Origin: JALYNX01 sp963749415 | GTDB taxonomy: Bacteria > Actinomycetota > Acidimicrobiia > Spongiisociales > ZC4RG35 | Assembly (NCBI GenBank): GCA_963749415.1 | Contig: CAVVMG010000001.1 | Location: 1,984,001-2,048,000, forward strand | Direction: 5' to 3' | Length of the DNA: 64,000 nucleotides | Shown: positions 44,170 through 53,154 of the stretch, piece by piece | Numbering within the stretch: the stretch's first letter is position 1 | Layout: every line of letters begins with the position of its first letter | Notes under the pieces: model-generated | The model's input: only the letters and a program-made list of their open reading frames with translations | What the model was told of the DNA's origin: nothing | Databases searched by the model: none | Made by a program: the position numbers and the translations under genes

Positions 44170-44580
44170 TTATCGCCACCCCTCGCCATCGAGGAGAGCC
44201 ACCAACTCATGCATGGTGTCAGTCAGATCGAGGTGATCGAGCTCCACTCTCCCCACCCAACGCGCCTCATCGGCATCATCGCCGGCCGAGACCTCGCCGC
44301 CGGTGACCTCGGCCCGGAAGTCGATGAGGACGAGGTGATGGTCGTCGGCCACGTGCTGTCCAACCCAGACAACCTCCCCCACCCGGATGTCGAGGCCGGT
44401 CTCCTCGCGGACCTCCCTGGCCACCGCTTCTTCGAGTCTCTCTCCCCAGCGCACCTTCCCCCCCGGAACCGCCCACAAACCCTTGCCCGGGTCATGGCCC
44501 CGGCGGACCAACAACAGCTTCCCGTTCGCGAACACGACCGCGCCCACCCCGACAACGGGGCGGTCACTCCCTGCGGTCAT
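44170..44580 (-). CDS. Nudix hydrolase
   Basis: 136 residues. The Nudix box is complete: GGKVRWGERLEEAVAREVREETGL. The start VGVGAVVFANGKLLLVRRG is typical of MutT/NUDIX proteins that hydrolyse nucleoside diphosphate derivatives. Substrate unknown. It overlaps the GNAT gene by 17 bp. Confidence 0.88.
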   Translation of the reverse strand: MTAGSDRPVVGVGAVVFANGKLLLVRRGHDPGKGLWAVPGGKVRWGERLEEAVAREVREETGLDIRVGEVVWVGQHVADDHHLVLIDFRAEVTGGEVSAGDDADEARWVGRVELDHLDLTDTMHELVALLDGEGWR

Positions 44581-45043
44581 CGTGGTGCATCACAATCGAC
44601 CTGGCGCTGAAACCGCCGGCCTCGAAGAAGTTCTTCACCAGCCGGTGGCCGGGAAGGACATGGGCGTCGAACTTCGAAATGCCCCGCTCGCGCATGGCAT
44701 CCATCACCAGGTCCCGCATCACCTCACCCACCGAGACCTCCCGCGCGTCGGGCTCGACGAACACCAGGCGTATGGCACAGACCACCTCGTCATCGGCTTG
44801 CGGGAGCAAGCCTTCGATCCTCGCCAAGACGAAGCCGAATGGATAGTCGTCGATCTCCCCGAGGACCACCATCGCCATCTCGTCCTCGACGGCGTCGGAG
44901 AGCGAATCGGACACCGGCTCGGGTAGCCCGTCGGCCAGCGGCCACATCGGGTGCAGAGCGGTCATCTCCTCTTCGAGACCCCGGTACAGCCGGTTCAGGA
45001 TGGGAAGGTCATCGCTCAGAGCGCGACGGGCGGTGACCCTCAT
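44564..45043 (-). CDS. GNAT family acetyltransferase
   Basis: 159 residues. The segments LVFVEPDAREVSVGEVMRDLVMDAMRERGI and VKNFFEAGGFSARSIVMHH resemble the acetyl-CoA-binding motif A and the C-terminal end of GNAT enzymes; the classic Q/RxxGxG/A loop is poor (REVSVG). Substrate unknown. It overlaps the glycosyltransferase gene by 4 bp. Confidence 0.7.
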   Translation of the reverse strand: MRVTARRALSDDLPILNRLYRGLEEEMTALHPMWPLADGLPEPVSDSLSDAVEDEMAMVVLGEIDDYPFGFVLARIEGLLPQADDEVVCAIRLVFVEPDAREVSVGEVMRDLVMDAMRERGISKFDAHVLPGHRLVKNFFEAGGFSARSIVMHHDDRRE

Positions 45044-45759
45044 TTCCAGAACCGCAAACGTTGCAGACCCCAGATGGTGACCAGCTTCATGGCCTCGAAG
45101 ACGATCCCGGTCCCCATCTTCGAGGTCCCGAGGGCCCGGTCCCGGAAGGTGATGGGCACCTCGACGATGGCGAGGCCCTGCTGATGGGCGCGCAGGGCCA
45201 TCTCCACCTGAAACCCGTAACCCGAGGCTTCGGCCGTTCGGTACGGGAGACTGCGGAGTGCCCCTGCGCGAAAAGCCCTGAACCCGGCGGTTGCGTCGCG
45301 AACCGGAATCCCGAGCATCAAGCGGGCATACAGGTTCCCTCCCCTCGAGATGAGACGCCGGTGCAGTGGCCAGTCGGGTGTCGAGCCTCCGGGGACGTAA
45401 CGGGACCCGATGGCGACGTCGGCTCCCCCGTCGACGGCTTCGATCAGCCGCGGGATGTCCGCCGGGTCATGTGAGAAGTCGGCATCCATCTCCACCACGA
45501 TCTCCGCCCCCTCGCTGAGCGCCTGATCGAATCCGGAGGCGTAGGCAGGCCCCAGTCCCTGCTTCTCTGCGCGATGGAGGACCGATATCAGAGGGTCCAC
45601 CACTGCCATCTCGTCGGCGAGGGCACCTGTCCCATCGGGCGAGGAATCATCGACGATCAGGACCCGGTAACCCTGGCTGCTGACCGCGGTCACGATCTGT
45701 GAGAGGTTTTCTCGCTCGTTGTAGGTGGGGATTGCGACCGTTACCCGATCAGTAGGCAC
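45040..45759 (-). CDS. Polyprenol-phosphate mannosyltransferase (GT2, DPM1-like)
   Basis: 239 residues. The GT2 domain shows VAIPTYNERENLSQIV, LIVDDSSPDGTG, MDADFSHDPADIPRLIEAV (DXD-like) and GFQVEMALRAHQQG. This matches the catalytic domain of polyprenol monophosphomannose synthase, as in actinobacterial Ppm1, lacking the membrane acyltransferase half. It would supply polyprenyl-P-mannose for glycolipids or protein mannosylation. Overlaps DUF4193 by 11 bp. Confidence 0.86.
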   Translation of the reverse strand: MPTDRVTVAIPTYNERENLSQIVTAVSSQGYRVLIVDDSSPDGTGALADEMAVVDPLISVLHRAEKQGLGPAYASGFDQALSEGAEIVVEMDADFSHDPADIPRLIEAVDGGADVAIGSRYVPGGSTPDWPLHRRLISRGGNLYARLMLGIPVRDATAGFRAFRAGALRSLPYRTAEASGYGFQVEMALRAHQQGLAIVEVPITFRDRALGTSKMGTGIVFEAMKLVTIWGLQRLRFWK

Positions 45760-46195
45760 AGTCGGCGCACAGCATCTTCTTGCGATTGGCGAGCTGACTC
45801 GTCCTCTTCACCATGAAGCAGGACTGGCACACGAATTCGTCGGAGCGCTGCAGCTGGGCATCGACATTCATCGTCAGCTCCTCACGGCGGATCGCCCGGA
45901 GCTCCTCGACCTCGTCGACCAGCAGGGTCTCGCCGGCCTCCTCGTCCATGAGCTGGAGCTCTTCGCTCTCCAATTCCTCGAGGGCCTCTGTGGTCTCTTC
46001 GTCTGGCTGTTCTTCCTCTTCCTCGGCCTGGTCGAAGTCTTCCTCGGCCTCTTCCTCTTCCTCGAAGTCCGCTTCGAACTCAGCCTCTATCTCGGGATCT
46101 TCGAGCTCCTCGACCAGCTCGTCATCGAGCTCCTCGACGTCCAGATCGGGCTCGTCGGTGACTTCGGAAAGCTCTTCGACTTCTTCGGTAGCCAT
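45749..46195 (-). CDS. DUF4193 zinc-ribbon protein with acidic N-terminus
   Basis: 148 residues. The first 95 or so residues are almost all Glu and Asp with few breaks. The last 40 have FVCQSCFMVKRTSQLA and LCADC, two CxxC pairs of a zinc ribbon, as in DUF4193 (Rv2699c type). The acidic tract is much longer than in mycobacterial members. Role unknown; such acidic tails can mimic nucleic acid. ATG with GAAGAA before it and a TATACT -10 at 46230-46235. Confidence 0.8.
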   Translation of the reverse strand: MATEEVEELSEVTDEPDLDVEELDDELVEELEDPEIEAEFEADFEEEEEAEEDFDQAEEEEEQPDEETTEALEELESEELQLMDEEAGETLLVDEVEELRAIRREELTMNVDAQLQRSDEFVCQSCFMVKRTSQLANRKKMLCADCAY

Positions 46196-46229
46196 TTTCT
46201 TCGTCGATTCCGGGTGTCGGGGGCGGGGC

Positions 46230-46235
46230 AGTATA
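46230..46235 (-). promoter_or_regulatory. -10 element for DUF4193 gene
   Basis: TATACT on the minus strand, 35 bases before the DUF4193 ATG. It starts transcription through DUF4193 and probably the mannosyltransferase, GNAT and Nudix genes. No good -35 is visible. Confidence 0.45.
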
Positions 46236-46248
46236 TGTCGGCGGCGAC

Positions 46249-47133
46249 TCAGATCTTGAGACTGATCGCGGCCCGGCAAACACGCCCTTTCACCGTCGTA
46301 TTCCCGATCGGGTCGCCATCGGATTCGACCGGCCAGATCGGCTCGGTGACCAGGGTGAACTCGGCTGCGGACAGCCGGCGCACCGCCGGGTCGGTCAGAT
46401 GCGTGCCTTTGACGATCTTGGGGACCAGAGCCGGGGCCCGCGCCTTGCTGCAGTTGAACACCTGGATGTCGAAAACACCGTCGACCATGGTCGCCTTCGG
46501 AGCCACGTTCCAGCCACCCGCGAAGAACTGGGCATTGGCGAAGATGACCGCCAACGCCTCGGACTCGATCACCCGCCGCTCGGTGGTCAGCGTGATGTTG
46601 GCCATGGGGAATCCAGGGAGCCGACCCAGGAATGCGATCGGATAGCGGGCGGCGCCCCATCCCCGCGGGATCCGGGCCGCGGTCTCGGCGGCGGCCGCCC
46701 CTACCCCGGCCTGAGCCACATTCACGAAGTACCGGGTTCCCCACTCACCTTCCAAGAGGCCGACATCGATGTCATAGGTGTCCTCGGTGACCAGGTGCTG
46801 GGCGGCTCCGGGGACGTCCTGAGGCAGCCCGAACGTCCTCAAGAGGTCGCATCCGGTGCCCACCGGGAGCACACCGATGACTGGTGGCCGGTCGAGGTCG
46901 AGGGGCAGCAGGGCGTTTGCCGCTAGGTTCACCGTCCCATCGCCTCCGGCCAGGGCGAAATGTGTGATCCCGCGCCGGGCACCGGCCACCAGGGACGACG
47001 CCATGTCCTCCGGCGAGCCGGGAGTGGTGATCTCGAAATCGAGCCCGACCGAGCTCAGGATCTCCTCGATCGACTCAGGTGACGTCGATGATCGGCCGGC
47101 CCTGCGATTGACCGCCACCAGCCACTTCGCCAT
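46249..47133 (-). CDS. Diacylglycerol kinase-like lipid kinase
   Basis: 294 residues from ATG 47133, one base inside the helY stop. The GGDGTVN motif in FALAGGDGTVNLAANAL and the family segments VLPVGTGCDLLRTFGLP, NVAQAGVGAAAAETAARIPRGWGAARYPIAF and FDIQVF match the DagK/YegS lipid kinases. It phosphorylates diacylglycerol or a related lipid at the membrane. Note that the lipid kinase follows a helicase, without functional link. Confidence 0.86.
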   Translation of the reverse strand: MAKWLVAVNRRAGRSSTSPESIEEILSSVGLDFEITTPGSPEDMASSLVAGARRGITHFALAGGDGTVNLAANALLPLDLDRPPVIGVLPVGTGCDLLRTFGLPQDVPGAAQHLVTEDTYDIDVGLLEGEWGTRYFVNVAQAGVGAAAAETAARIPRGWGAARYPIAFLGRLPGFPMANITLTTERRVIESEALAVIFANAQFFAGGWNVAPKATMVDGVFDIQVFNCSKARAPALVPKIVKGTHLTDPAVRRLSAAEFTLVTEPIWPVESDGDPIGNTTVKGRVCRAAISLKI

Positions 47134-49682
47134 CAGGCGATCCCTTGGGCGGCGACCACCCCACGGTCGACCGCCCGGACGGCCAGCAGGGCGGTCTCCC
47201 ACAACTCCGGGGCTACGTCACGGAGCTGCTTGAGCAGGTCGACGAGTTGACGGGAGACCCGAACGAAGTCACCGGGTGCCATCCCTCTGGTCGCCAGGTC
47301 CTCGAAGTCGACACCCGACGCCCACTGGTGGGAGAGGACGCCGAAGCCCGGGTCGGGCCGGCGGGTCGGGGTCAGCCGCCGTCCCCGTTCCGACTCCACC
47401 AATTCCTTCCACAATCGATCGAGGTCTTCCCATCGTTCCGCGAGCACCGGAGTCGGGAACTCGGCGACGGAAGTGGTGTCGGTGCGGGGCTCGTAGACGA
47501 ACACCGACACCAGCGCGGCGAGATCCGCGGGCTCCAACCCATGGAACATCCCCCGTTCCAACGCCTCGGTGACCAACAGGTCGGACTCGTTGTAGATGCC
47601 CCGCAATCGCTCCCCCCTCGGTGTGAGTCGCCAGCCGTCCATGTAGGCGAGGTCGGTGAGCAGTCCCTGAATCGACCTGAACTCCTCGACGAGGCCGTGG
47701 CCCGAGGCCCTGAGGCTGCCCCGCTGCTCCTCGAGCCGCCGCCTGATGCGAAGGGCCCTCCGCTGGGCCGCTAGGTGACGGGCAGCGTCCGGGCAACCGG
47801 CAACCGGATGGTCGACCACCGTCGGCGCTCGGGGATGGCGGTTCGAAGTCTGCGGAGGGAGTTTGCGCAACAGCCGCATCGTGTCCTGGATGAAGCGGCG
47901 GTCCCGGGGACGGAACCCGGACGGCAGTTCGATCTCCCCCGACACGACGCTTCCCGCGACGACATCCCGGTACCCGAGGGTCGACACCCGCCCCGACGTC
48001 GACAGCACCAGATAGCGCGCGCCATCGTCCTTGCGGGCCAGCCGACGGAGCACGAGATAGCGCCCGTCTCTGGGCCCACCCGACACGTCGACCACCTGCC
48101 CACTGTTCAGGTTGGAGGCGATGCGGTCGTTATGGGCCTCGGGTTGTGAGGACTCGAGAAGCGCCAGGTACCCCTCGACATCTCCTCGCTCACATCTCGC
48201 CTGGCTCTCCTCCCGTTCCAGTTGCTCTTCCAGGGCGCCAATGGCCCTGTCGGCTGCGACCCGGTCACCTTCTCGCTGGAAGCTGGCGAACGAGGCCTCC
48301 AAGAGCTGCTCTGCCTGCGGCCGGGCGTAGTTCGCGACCAGATTGGCCGTCATGTTGTAAGTCGGTCGGAAGCTCGACCGCAGCGGGTGGGACCCGGTCG
48401 ACGCGATCTCAGTGACGTTGTCGAACCTCACGAAAGGCGAATGGAGGAGCACTCCGTAGCCCTCGAGATCGATCCCGCGACGCCCAGCACGGCCCGTGAG
48501 TTGGGTGTAGTCACCAGGGCGCATCAATTCGTGGGACTCCCCGTTGAACTTGGAGAGACTCTCCAGCACCACCGACTTGGCCGGCATGTTGATCCCCAGT
48601 GCCAGCGTCTCGGTGGCGAAGACGACTTTGATCAGACCCGCCTCGAACAGCTCCTCGACAGTCTCTTTGAACGCAGGCACCAGCCCCGCATGATGGGGGG
48701 CCAGGCCGGCCTCGAGCCCGGCCAACCACCGGTCGTAGCCGAGCACCTCCAGGTCCTCGTCCTCCAGGTGCTCGGTGCGCTCCTCGGCAGCCCGCCGGAT
48801 CGCGGCCCGTTCTGTGGAGTCGGTGAGCCGGACCCCGGAATCGAGCAGCCGGTGCGTCGCCGCATCACACCCCTGCCTGCTGAAGATGAAGTAGATCGCC
48901 GGGAGCATCCCGTCGGCTGCCAGCCTCTCCACCGTCTCGGTTCGGTTCGGGGTTTTGAAGCGCTTCCTCCGCCCCCGTTCCAGGCCGAGCATGTGCTCGA
49001 TCCGGGGATTGGGGCGGGTCCGCCCGTCCTTACGTACGAATGTCGGGAGGAGATGAAGCGTTTGTGAGCCCATCTTGTCCTTGATCAAGTACATCGACTC
49101 CAGCGGCACCGGTCGGTGGTCGGTGGCCACGAGACGCGTCGGGCCCCTTCGCTCCCCAACCCAGGCGGCGAACTCCTGATTGTTGGAGACGGTCGCAGAA
49201 AGGCACACCATTTGCACGTGTTGCGGGCAATGGATGATGACCTCCTCCCAGACCGCGCCCCGGGTGCGGTCCTGGAGGTAGTGCACCTCGTCGAGGATCA
49301 CGATCCCAACGGGATCCACCCGCTTGCTCTCGGCGTAGATCATGTTCCGCAGCACCTCTGTGGTCATGACCACTATCTCGGCATCGCCGTTGATCACGTT
49401 GTCGCCCGTGAGGAGGCCGACCCGCTCCGGCCCATACGCTGCGATCAGGTCCGAGTACTTCTGATTGGAGAGGGCCTTGATCGGCGTGGTGTAGAAGGCG
49501 CGGCGCCCCGCGGCCAGGGCGAGGAATATCGCCGCCTCGGCAACCAAGGTCTTCCCCGACCCGGTGGGGGCGGTGACTACCACCGAGTACCCCTCGGCGA
49601 TCGCCTTGCCGGCTTCTCTCTGGAAGTCGTCGGGGGCGAAGGCCAGGCCTGTCCAGAACGCCTCGAGTGGATCCCCGCTCAT
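47133..49682 (-). CDS. helY: Ski2-like DEAD/DEAH helicase HelY
   Basis: 849 residues. Motif I TAPTGSGKTLVAEAAI, motif II LDEVHYLQD, motif III SATVSNN, and motifs V-VI ATETLALGINMPAKS and YTQLTGRAGRRGID define a superfamily 2 RNA or DNA helicase; the C-terminal half carries a DSHCT-type domain (GLLTDLAYMDG, LRGIYNESDLLVTEALERG). Gene order helY-tatC-tatA followed by paf genes equals Rv2092c-Rv2097c. Confidence 0.92.
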   Translation of the reverse strand: MSGDPLEAFWTGLAFAPDDFQREAGKAIAEGYSVVVTAPTGSGKTLVAEAAIFLALAAGRRAFYTTPIKALSNQKYSDLIAAYGPERVGLLTGDNVINGDAEIVVMTTEVLRNMIYAESKRVDPVGIVILDEVHYLQDRTRGAVWEEVIIHCPQHVQMVCLSATVSNNQEFAAWVGERRGPTRLVATDHRPVPLESMYLIKDKMGSQTLHLLPTFVRKDGRTRPNPRIEHMLGLERGRRKRFKTPNRTETVERLAADGMLPAIYFIFSRQGCDAATHRLLDSGVRLTDSTERAAIRRAAEERTEHLEDEDLEVLGYDRWLAGLEAGLAPHHAGLVPAFKETVEELFEAGLIKVVFATETLALGINMPAKSVVLESLSKFNGESHELMRPGDYTQLTGRAGRRGIDLEGYGVLLHSPFVRFDNVTEIASTGSHPLRSSFRPTYNMTANLVANYARPQAEQLLEASFASFQREGDRVAADRAIGALEEQLEREESQARCERGDVEGYLALLESSQPEAHNDRIASNLNSGQVVDVSGGPRDGRYLVLRRLARKDDGARYLVLSTSGRVSTLGYRDVVAGSVVSGEIELPSGFRPRDRRFIQDTMRLLRKLPPQTSNRHPRAPTVVDHPVAGCPDAARHLAAQRRALRIRRRLEEQRGSLRASGHGLVEEFRSIQGLLTDLAYMDGWRLTPRGERLRGIYNESDLLVTEALERGMFHGLEPADLAALVSVFVYEPRTDTTSVAEFPTPVLAERWEDLDRLWKELVESERGRRLTPTRRPDPGFGVLSHQWASGVDFEDLATRGMAPGDFVRVSRQLVDLLKQLRDVAPELWETALLAVRAVDRGVVAAQGIA

Positions 49683-50392
49683 TTCTTCAGCACGAGACGG
49701 ATCAGCCAGTACGTCGCCTCATACATCACATAGAGAGGCACAGAGAGAACGAGGAGGGTGAAAGCGTCGCCACTGGGGGTGATCAGGGCGGCGGCGATGA
49801 CGATGATCATCAGTGCCCATCTTCGGCCCCGCGCCAACTGGGCCGAGCTGACCGCGCCGACCGCTGCCGCTGCGAACAGGAACACCGGATAGAGAAAGGC
49901 CAGCCCAAAAGCGAGCAGATAGCGAAGCGTGAACGAGTAGTAGGAGCCGATCCTCAGGTCGTTGCTGACATCGGGAAAGATCCCGAGCAGGAATCGAAGC
50001 CCTCGAGGAAGGGTCCAATACCCGAAGAAGACGCCTCCGACGAACAACACCACCAGCGTGGCGACTACAGGGATGGCCCAACTCCGTTCCTTGGTGGTGA
50101 GCGCCGGGTGGATGAACGCCCACAATTGGTAGAGGATCACCGGGCTGGCGAGGATGACGCCGCCAAAGAGCCCGATGCGCATCAGGACCCCGAATTGCTC
50201 GCCGGGATCGAGCACCTGGAACGACGACAACGGCGCCGCCACCGCGAATGGGTACTCCAACACCGCACGGAGCTGGTCGGCGAACACGAATGCGATGGCC
50301 CCGCCCGCCACTATGGCCACCGAGATCCGAACCAGTCTCCATCGCAGCTCTTCGAGATGGGCGAGGATCGATTGCGGCTGGCCGCCGCTCAC
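49679..50392 (-). CDS. tatC: Sec-independent protein translocase TatC
   Basis: 237 residues with six membrane segments. ILAHLEELRWRLVRI, the FLP-like YPFAVAAPLSSF and AFIHPALTTKERSWAIP are typical; it binds the twin-arginine signal. It overlaps tatA and helY by 4 bp each. Confidence 0.94.
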   Translation of the reverse strand: MSGGQPQSILAHLEELRWRLVRISVAIVAGGAIAFVFADQLRAVLEYPFAVAAPLSSFQVLDPGEQFGVLMRIGLFGGVILASPVILYQLWAFIHPALTTKERSWAIPVVATLVVLFVGGVFFGYWTLPRGLRFLLGIFPDVSNDLRIGSYYSFTLRYLLAFGLAFLYPVFLFAAAAVGAVSSAQLARGRRWALMIIVIAAALITPSGDAFTLLVLSVPLYVMYEATYWLIRLVLKK

Positions 50393-50775
50393 GCCGAGTC
50401 GTCTCCCTCGGTGTCCTTCTCCATCTCCTCCAGATCCCTCATCGCGTCCTCCGGCGTCGGGCCGGACAGCGGCTTGGGGCCGGTCCAGTCCAGACCACCG
50501 GTCCCGGCGGACTTGACGTCCTTCTTCAAGTCGTCGAGGGGCTGCTTCAACTCATCGAGCGGCTTCTTGACTTCCTGGCCCACCGCCTTGATCTCGTCGC
50601 CGACTTCCTTCAGATCGGCGACCTCGGCCTCGAGACCGTGGCGAATGTCCCGGGCCGCCGCTCTCAGCTCGGCGGTCCACCCGCCAAGCTTGCGGGCAAC
50701 TTCGGGCAGGCGCTTCGGGCCCAGGACGATGAGTGCCAGCACGAGGATGATGACGATCTCGCCACCTTGGATCAT
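50389..50775 (-). CDS. tatA: TatA/TatB-type translocase subunit
   Basis: 128 residues. One membrane helix (IVIILVLALIVLGPKRLPEVAR) with the conserved hinge LGPKRLPEVARKLG, then an amphipathic helix with repeating LK and EL segments. The 128-residue length and longer helix fit TatB as well as TatA; only one such gene is in the window. Confidence 0.85.
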   Translation of the reverse strand: MIQGGEIVIILVLALIVLGPKRLPEVARKLGGWTAELRAAARDIRHGLEAEVADLKEVGDEIKAVGQEVKKPLDELKQPLDDLKKDVKSAGTGGLDWTGPKPLSGPTPEDAMRDLEEMEKDTEGDDSA

Positions 50776-50811
50776 GGCGAGGATGGTAAATGGTCGTCAG
50801 GCCAGAACGCA

Positions 50812-50841
50812 GAAGGTGGCGACCCTAGAGTCGCCACCTTC
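50812..50841 (-). terminator. Strong hairpin between zinc-ribbon gene and tatA
   Basis: GAAGGTGGCGAC pairs perfectly with GTCGCCACCTTC (12 bp) around the loop CCTAGA. It lies after the zinc-ribbon gene and before tatA and should end the pafB-pafC side transcript. No U-tract follows, as is common in this phylum. Confidence 0.7.
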
Positions 50842-50891
50842 CAGAACGAGGAGCACCGTGCCCATGGCGCCCGTCGGTTTGATCGCTGCGT

Positions 50892-51182
50892 TCAGCCGGC
50901 CAGAAGGCGGAACGGATCCGGCTCTGCCTCGAGGGCGGCTGCGAACGCCTCGATTTCCCGCTCGGTGATCGGATCAGGATTGACAACCTCGAACGTCACC
51001 CCTGTTGCCAGGAGAACACTGACGACCCTCGAGTTCGCGGGGCGCCGCTGTTGCACTGTGCACGTCGGGCACTTGAATCGGTAGTCACCTTCCCGGCCTC
51101 CGGGACGCAATTCCAGCGCTACGTCGTCGGGGGTCAGGTGGATGTCACCGCACCTGGCACACGTTGTCTTGATGGTCGTCAT
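50892..51182 (-). CDS. Small zinc-ribbon protein
   Basis: 96 residues from ATG 51182 (MTTIKTT). Two CxxC pairs, CARC and CPTC, 30 residues apart, predict a treble-clef or ribbon zinc site, followed by a helical acidic tail. I do not recognise the family. It lies between pafC and tatA, separated by a strong hairpin. It may be a small regulator or ribosome-linked factor; not certain. Confidence 0.65.
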   Translation of the reverse strand: MTTIKTTCARCGDIHLTPDDVALELRPGGREGDYRFKCPTCTVQQRRPANSRVVSVLLATGVTFEVVNPDPITEREIEAFAAALEAEPDPFRLLAG

Positions 51183-51267
51183 GCCTGTTCTCCGGTCTCC
51201 CATATCTTGTTGGGTGATCGGCAGTTGTGACGCGTTTCTGAAGCCCCGATCGCTAGGTCGATCGACC

Positions 51268-52197
51268 CTATCGGTACTTTTTCAGCAGGCTCCGGCCCAT
51301 TTCCTGGACGGCTTTCCTGACCTCGTCCCCCTCGACGAGCCTCGCCGCCGCCCCGAGCCGGAGCAGGAGGCGGGCCGGGATCTGAGCCTCCGGGGAGGAG
51401 AAGCTGATGACAGTCTCCCCCTCGTTTTCGGAGACGATCGCCAACGGGTAGTACTCGAGGACCCACCGTGCCTCGGGGCTAAGGGCGATCCTGCACACGA
51501 CGTCCTCGTCTGAGGGCGAGTAGGTGACCACGGGCCGCGTGATCCCATCCGGGCGCTCGAAACGATCGTCGAGGGTCTCCATCGAGCGGATCCGGTCCAC
51601 CCGGAACACCCTTTCTGCATCCACCAGCCGGCAGTGGCCCTGGACGTACCAATTGCCAAGGGTGGTGAACACCGACCAGGGCTCGATGTCCCGCTCCGTC
51701 TCCGTCTCCTTGCTGAGGGAGCGGTACCGGATCCGCACCACATTTTGATCCGCCGCTGCGTCACGCAGCCGGTCCAAGGTCTCCATCCCCGGACCGACCT
51801 CGATCGAGATCGCATCGCCGCCATCGCCCATGACCACCCGGCTCAGCTTCTTCACCGCCGAAGCGAGCTCGGGACTTCCCTGGCCGGACCCGGTGATCGT
51901 GAGCCCGGCGGCGAGTAGTCCAAGCGCCTCGGCCGGAGTGAGGCGGGGCGCCCTGGCGAAGTAGTCGGCGGCGTCGATCACGACCTCGTTGTCGTCGATG
52001 AAGGCCTCCATGAGGTCGCCGGGGCCGTAACCCGGGAGCCCGCAGACGAAGAGGGTGTTCAGGTCACGGATCAACTCCGCTTCGGTGTAGTCGAACCTCT
52101 CCAGGATCTCCTTCACCTCGACGCCACTCCTGGAGAGGACATACGGGATCAGGGAGAGGATCCGTGAGAGGCGGCCTACGGTTCTCCGGCTGGTCAT
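51268..52197 (-). CDS. pafC: WYL domain transcription activator PafC
   Basis: 309 residues. N-terminal winged helix (SRILSLIPYVLSRSGVEVKEILERF) and WYL domain (GNWYVQGHCRLVDAERVFRVDRI; WY-Q form), then a WCX C-terminus. PafB and PafC together activate DNA-damage genes independently of LexA in mycobacteria. ATG overlaps pafB by 4 bp. Confidence 0.87.
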   Translation of the reverse strand: MTSRRTVGRLSRILSLIPYVLSRSGVEVKEILERFDYTEAELIRDLNTLFVCGLPGYGPGDLMEAFIDDNEVVIDAADYFARAPRLTPAEALGLLAAGLTITGSGQGSPELASAVKKLSRVVMGDGGDAISIEVGPGMETLDRLRDAAADQNVVRIRYRSLSKETETERDIEPWSVFTTLGNWYVQGHCRLVDAERVFRVDRIRSMETLDDRFERPDGITRPVVTYSPSDEDVVCRIALSPEARWVLEYYPLAIVSENEGETVISFSSPEAQIPARLLLRLGAAARLVEGDEVRKAVQEMGRSLLKKYR

Positions 52198-53117
52198 GTC
52201 ACCCCCGACATCGCCGACTCGATCCGGTCCCGGATCTCCTCCCGCAACTCAGGTGGTGACAGCACTTCTGCCGACGGGCCGAAGCTGAGCACCCAGCCGA
52301 TGAAGGCATCCCGGTTGGTAACCGGCACCGCGGCCTGAAGGGGGCCGTCGTCGGCAAAGGAGATGCCGAGGGTGCGGGCCGCCCACCATGCCACGTCGGG
52401 GTCGAAGCGAACCTCGGCCACGACTGTTGGCTCAGACCCGACATCCCATGGCTTCGAGGAGAGCACCGTCCTGATGTCGAATCGCTTGGGCACCTCGAAA
52501 GAGCCTGCACGCTCGTCGACCTCGAGGCCGGTGAGACGGTCCACCCGGAACACCCGCTCGCCCCCGGGAACCGCGCCGGCCAGATACCAGTGGCCGCGGC
52601 CGTGAGCGAGGCCGTAGGGATCGAGACTCCTCCGCCCCCCGTGATAGTCGAAGCTGATCCGGCGTCGCTCGGTGATCGCCCGGAACAACTCGCCCAGGAT
52701 CTCCGACTCGGGTCCCAGGTCGGCACCCAGAGGCTCCAGGCCCGCGCCCCGCTGCGCCCCGCCCAGCTTGACCAGCCCGTCGGCGCCGGCATTGCCACCT
52801 CCCAACCGCACCATGCGGGCGGCCAGTGACAACGCCATCCTCTCCTCTTCGGTGAGCTCGGGATCGGCCATGGCGTACTCCTCGGGCTCGACGAAGTAGC
52901 CGTGCTCCACCTCGAAGGCGTCCATGGGGAGCATCTTCAGAGGGACCCCGAGCCGCCTCAGCACTTCCTTGTCCCGCTCGAACATGCGGTGGAATGCATC
53001 GTCGCTCTGATCCCCGTACCCGGCCACCGTGAAGCGCACGTCTTCGGCGGTCACCGGGGCGGAGGACTCGAGGAGGTAGATCAGGAGGTTGATCAGTCGC
53101 TCGACGACGTTTTGCAT
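52194..53117 (-). CDS. pafB: WYL domain transcription activator PafB
   Basis: 307 residues. N-terminal helix-turn-helix (ERLINLLIYLLESSAPVTAEDVRFTV) and WYL segment (GHWYLAGAVPGGERVFRVDRLTGLEV). With PafC it forms the RecA-independent DNA-damage response activator; WYL domains may sense single-stranded DNA. A 130-bp cruciform-type repeat lies between the pafA end and this gene. Confidence 0.87.
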   Translation of the reverse strand: MQNVVERLINLLIYLLESSAPVTAEDVRFTVAGYGDQSDDAFHRMFERDKEVLRRLGVPLKMLPMDAFEVEHGYFVEPEEYAMADPELTEEERMALSLAARMVRLGGGNAGADGLVKLGGAQRGAGLEPLGADLGPESEILGELFRAITERRRISFDYHGGRRSLDPYGLAHGRGHWYLAGAVPGGERVFRVDRLTGLEVDERAGSFEVPKRFDIRTVLSSKPWDVGSEPTVVAEVRFDPDVAWWAARTLGISFADDGPLQAAVPVTNRDAFIGWVLSFGPSAEVLSPPELREEIRDRIESAMSGVT

Positions 53118-53154
53118 GAGGCAATTGTGGACTACGTGAGCTTTGTCCGACGGC

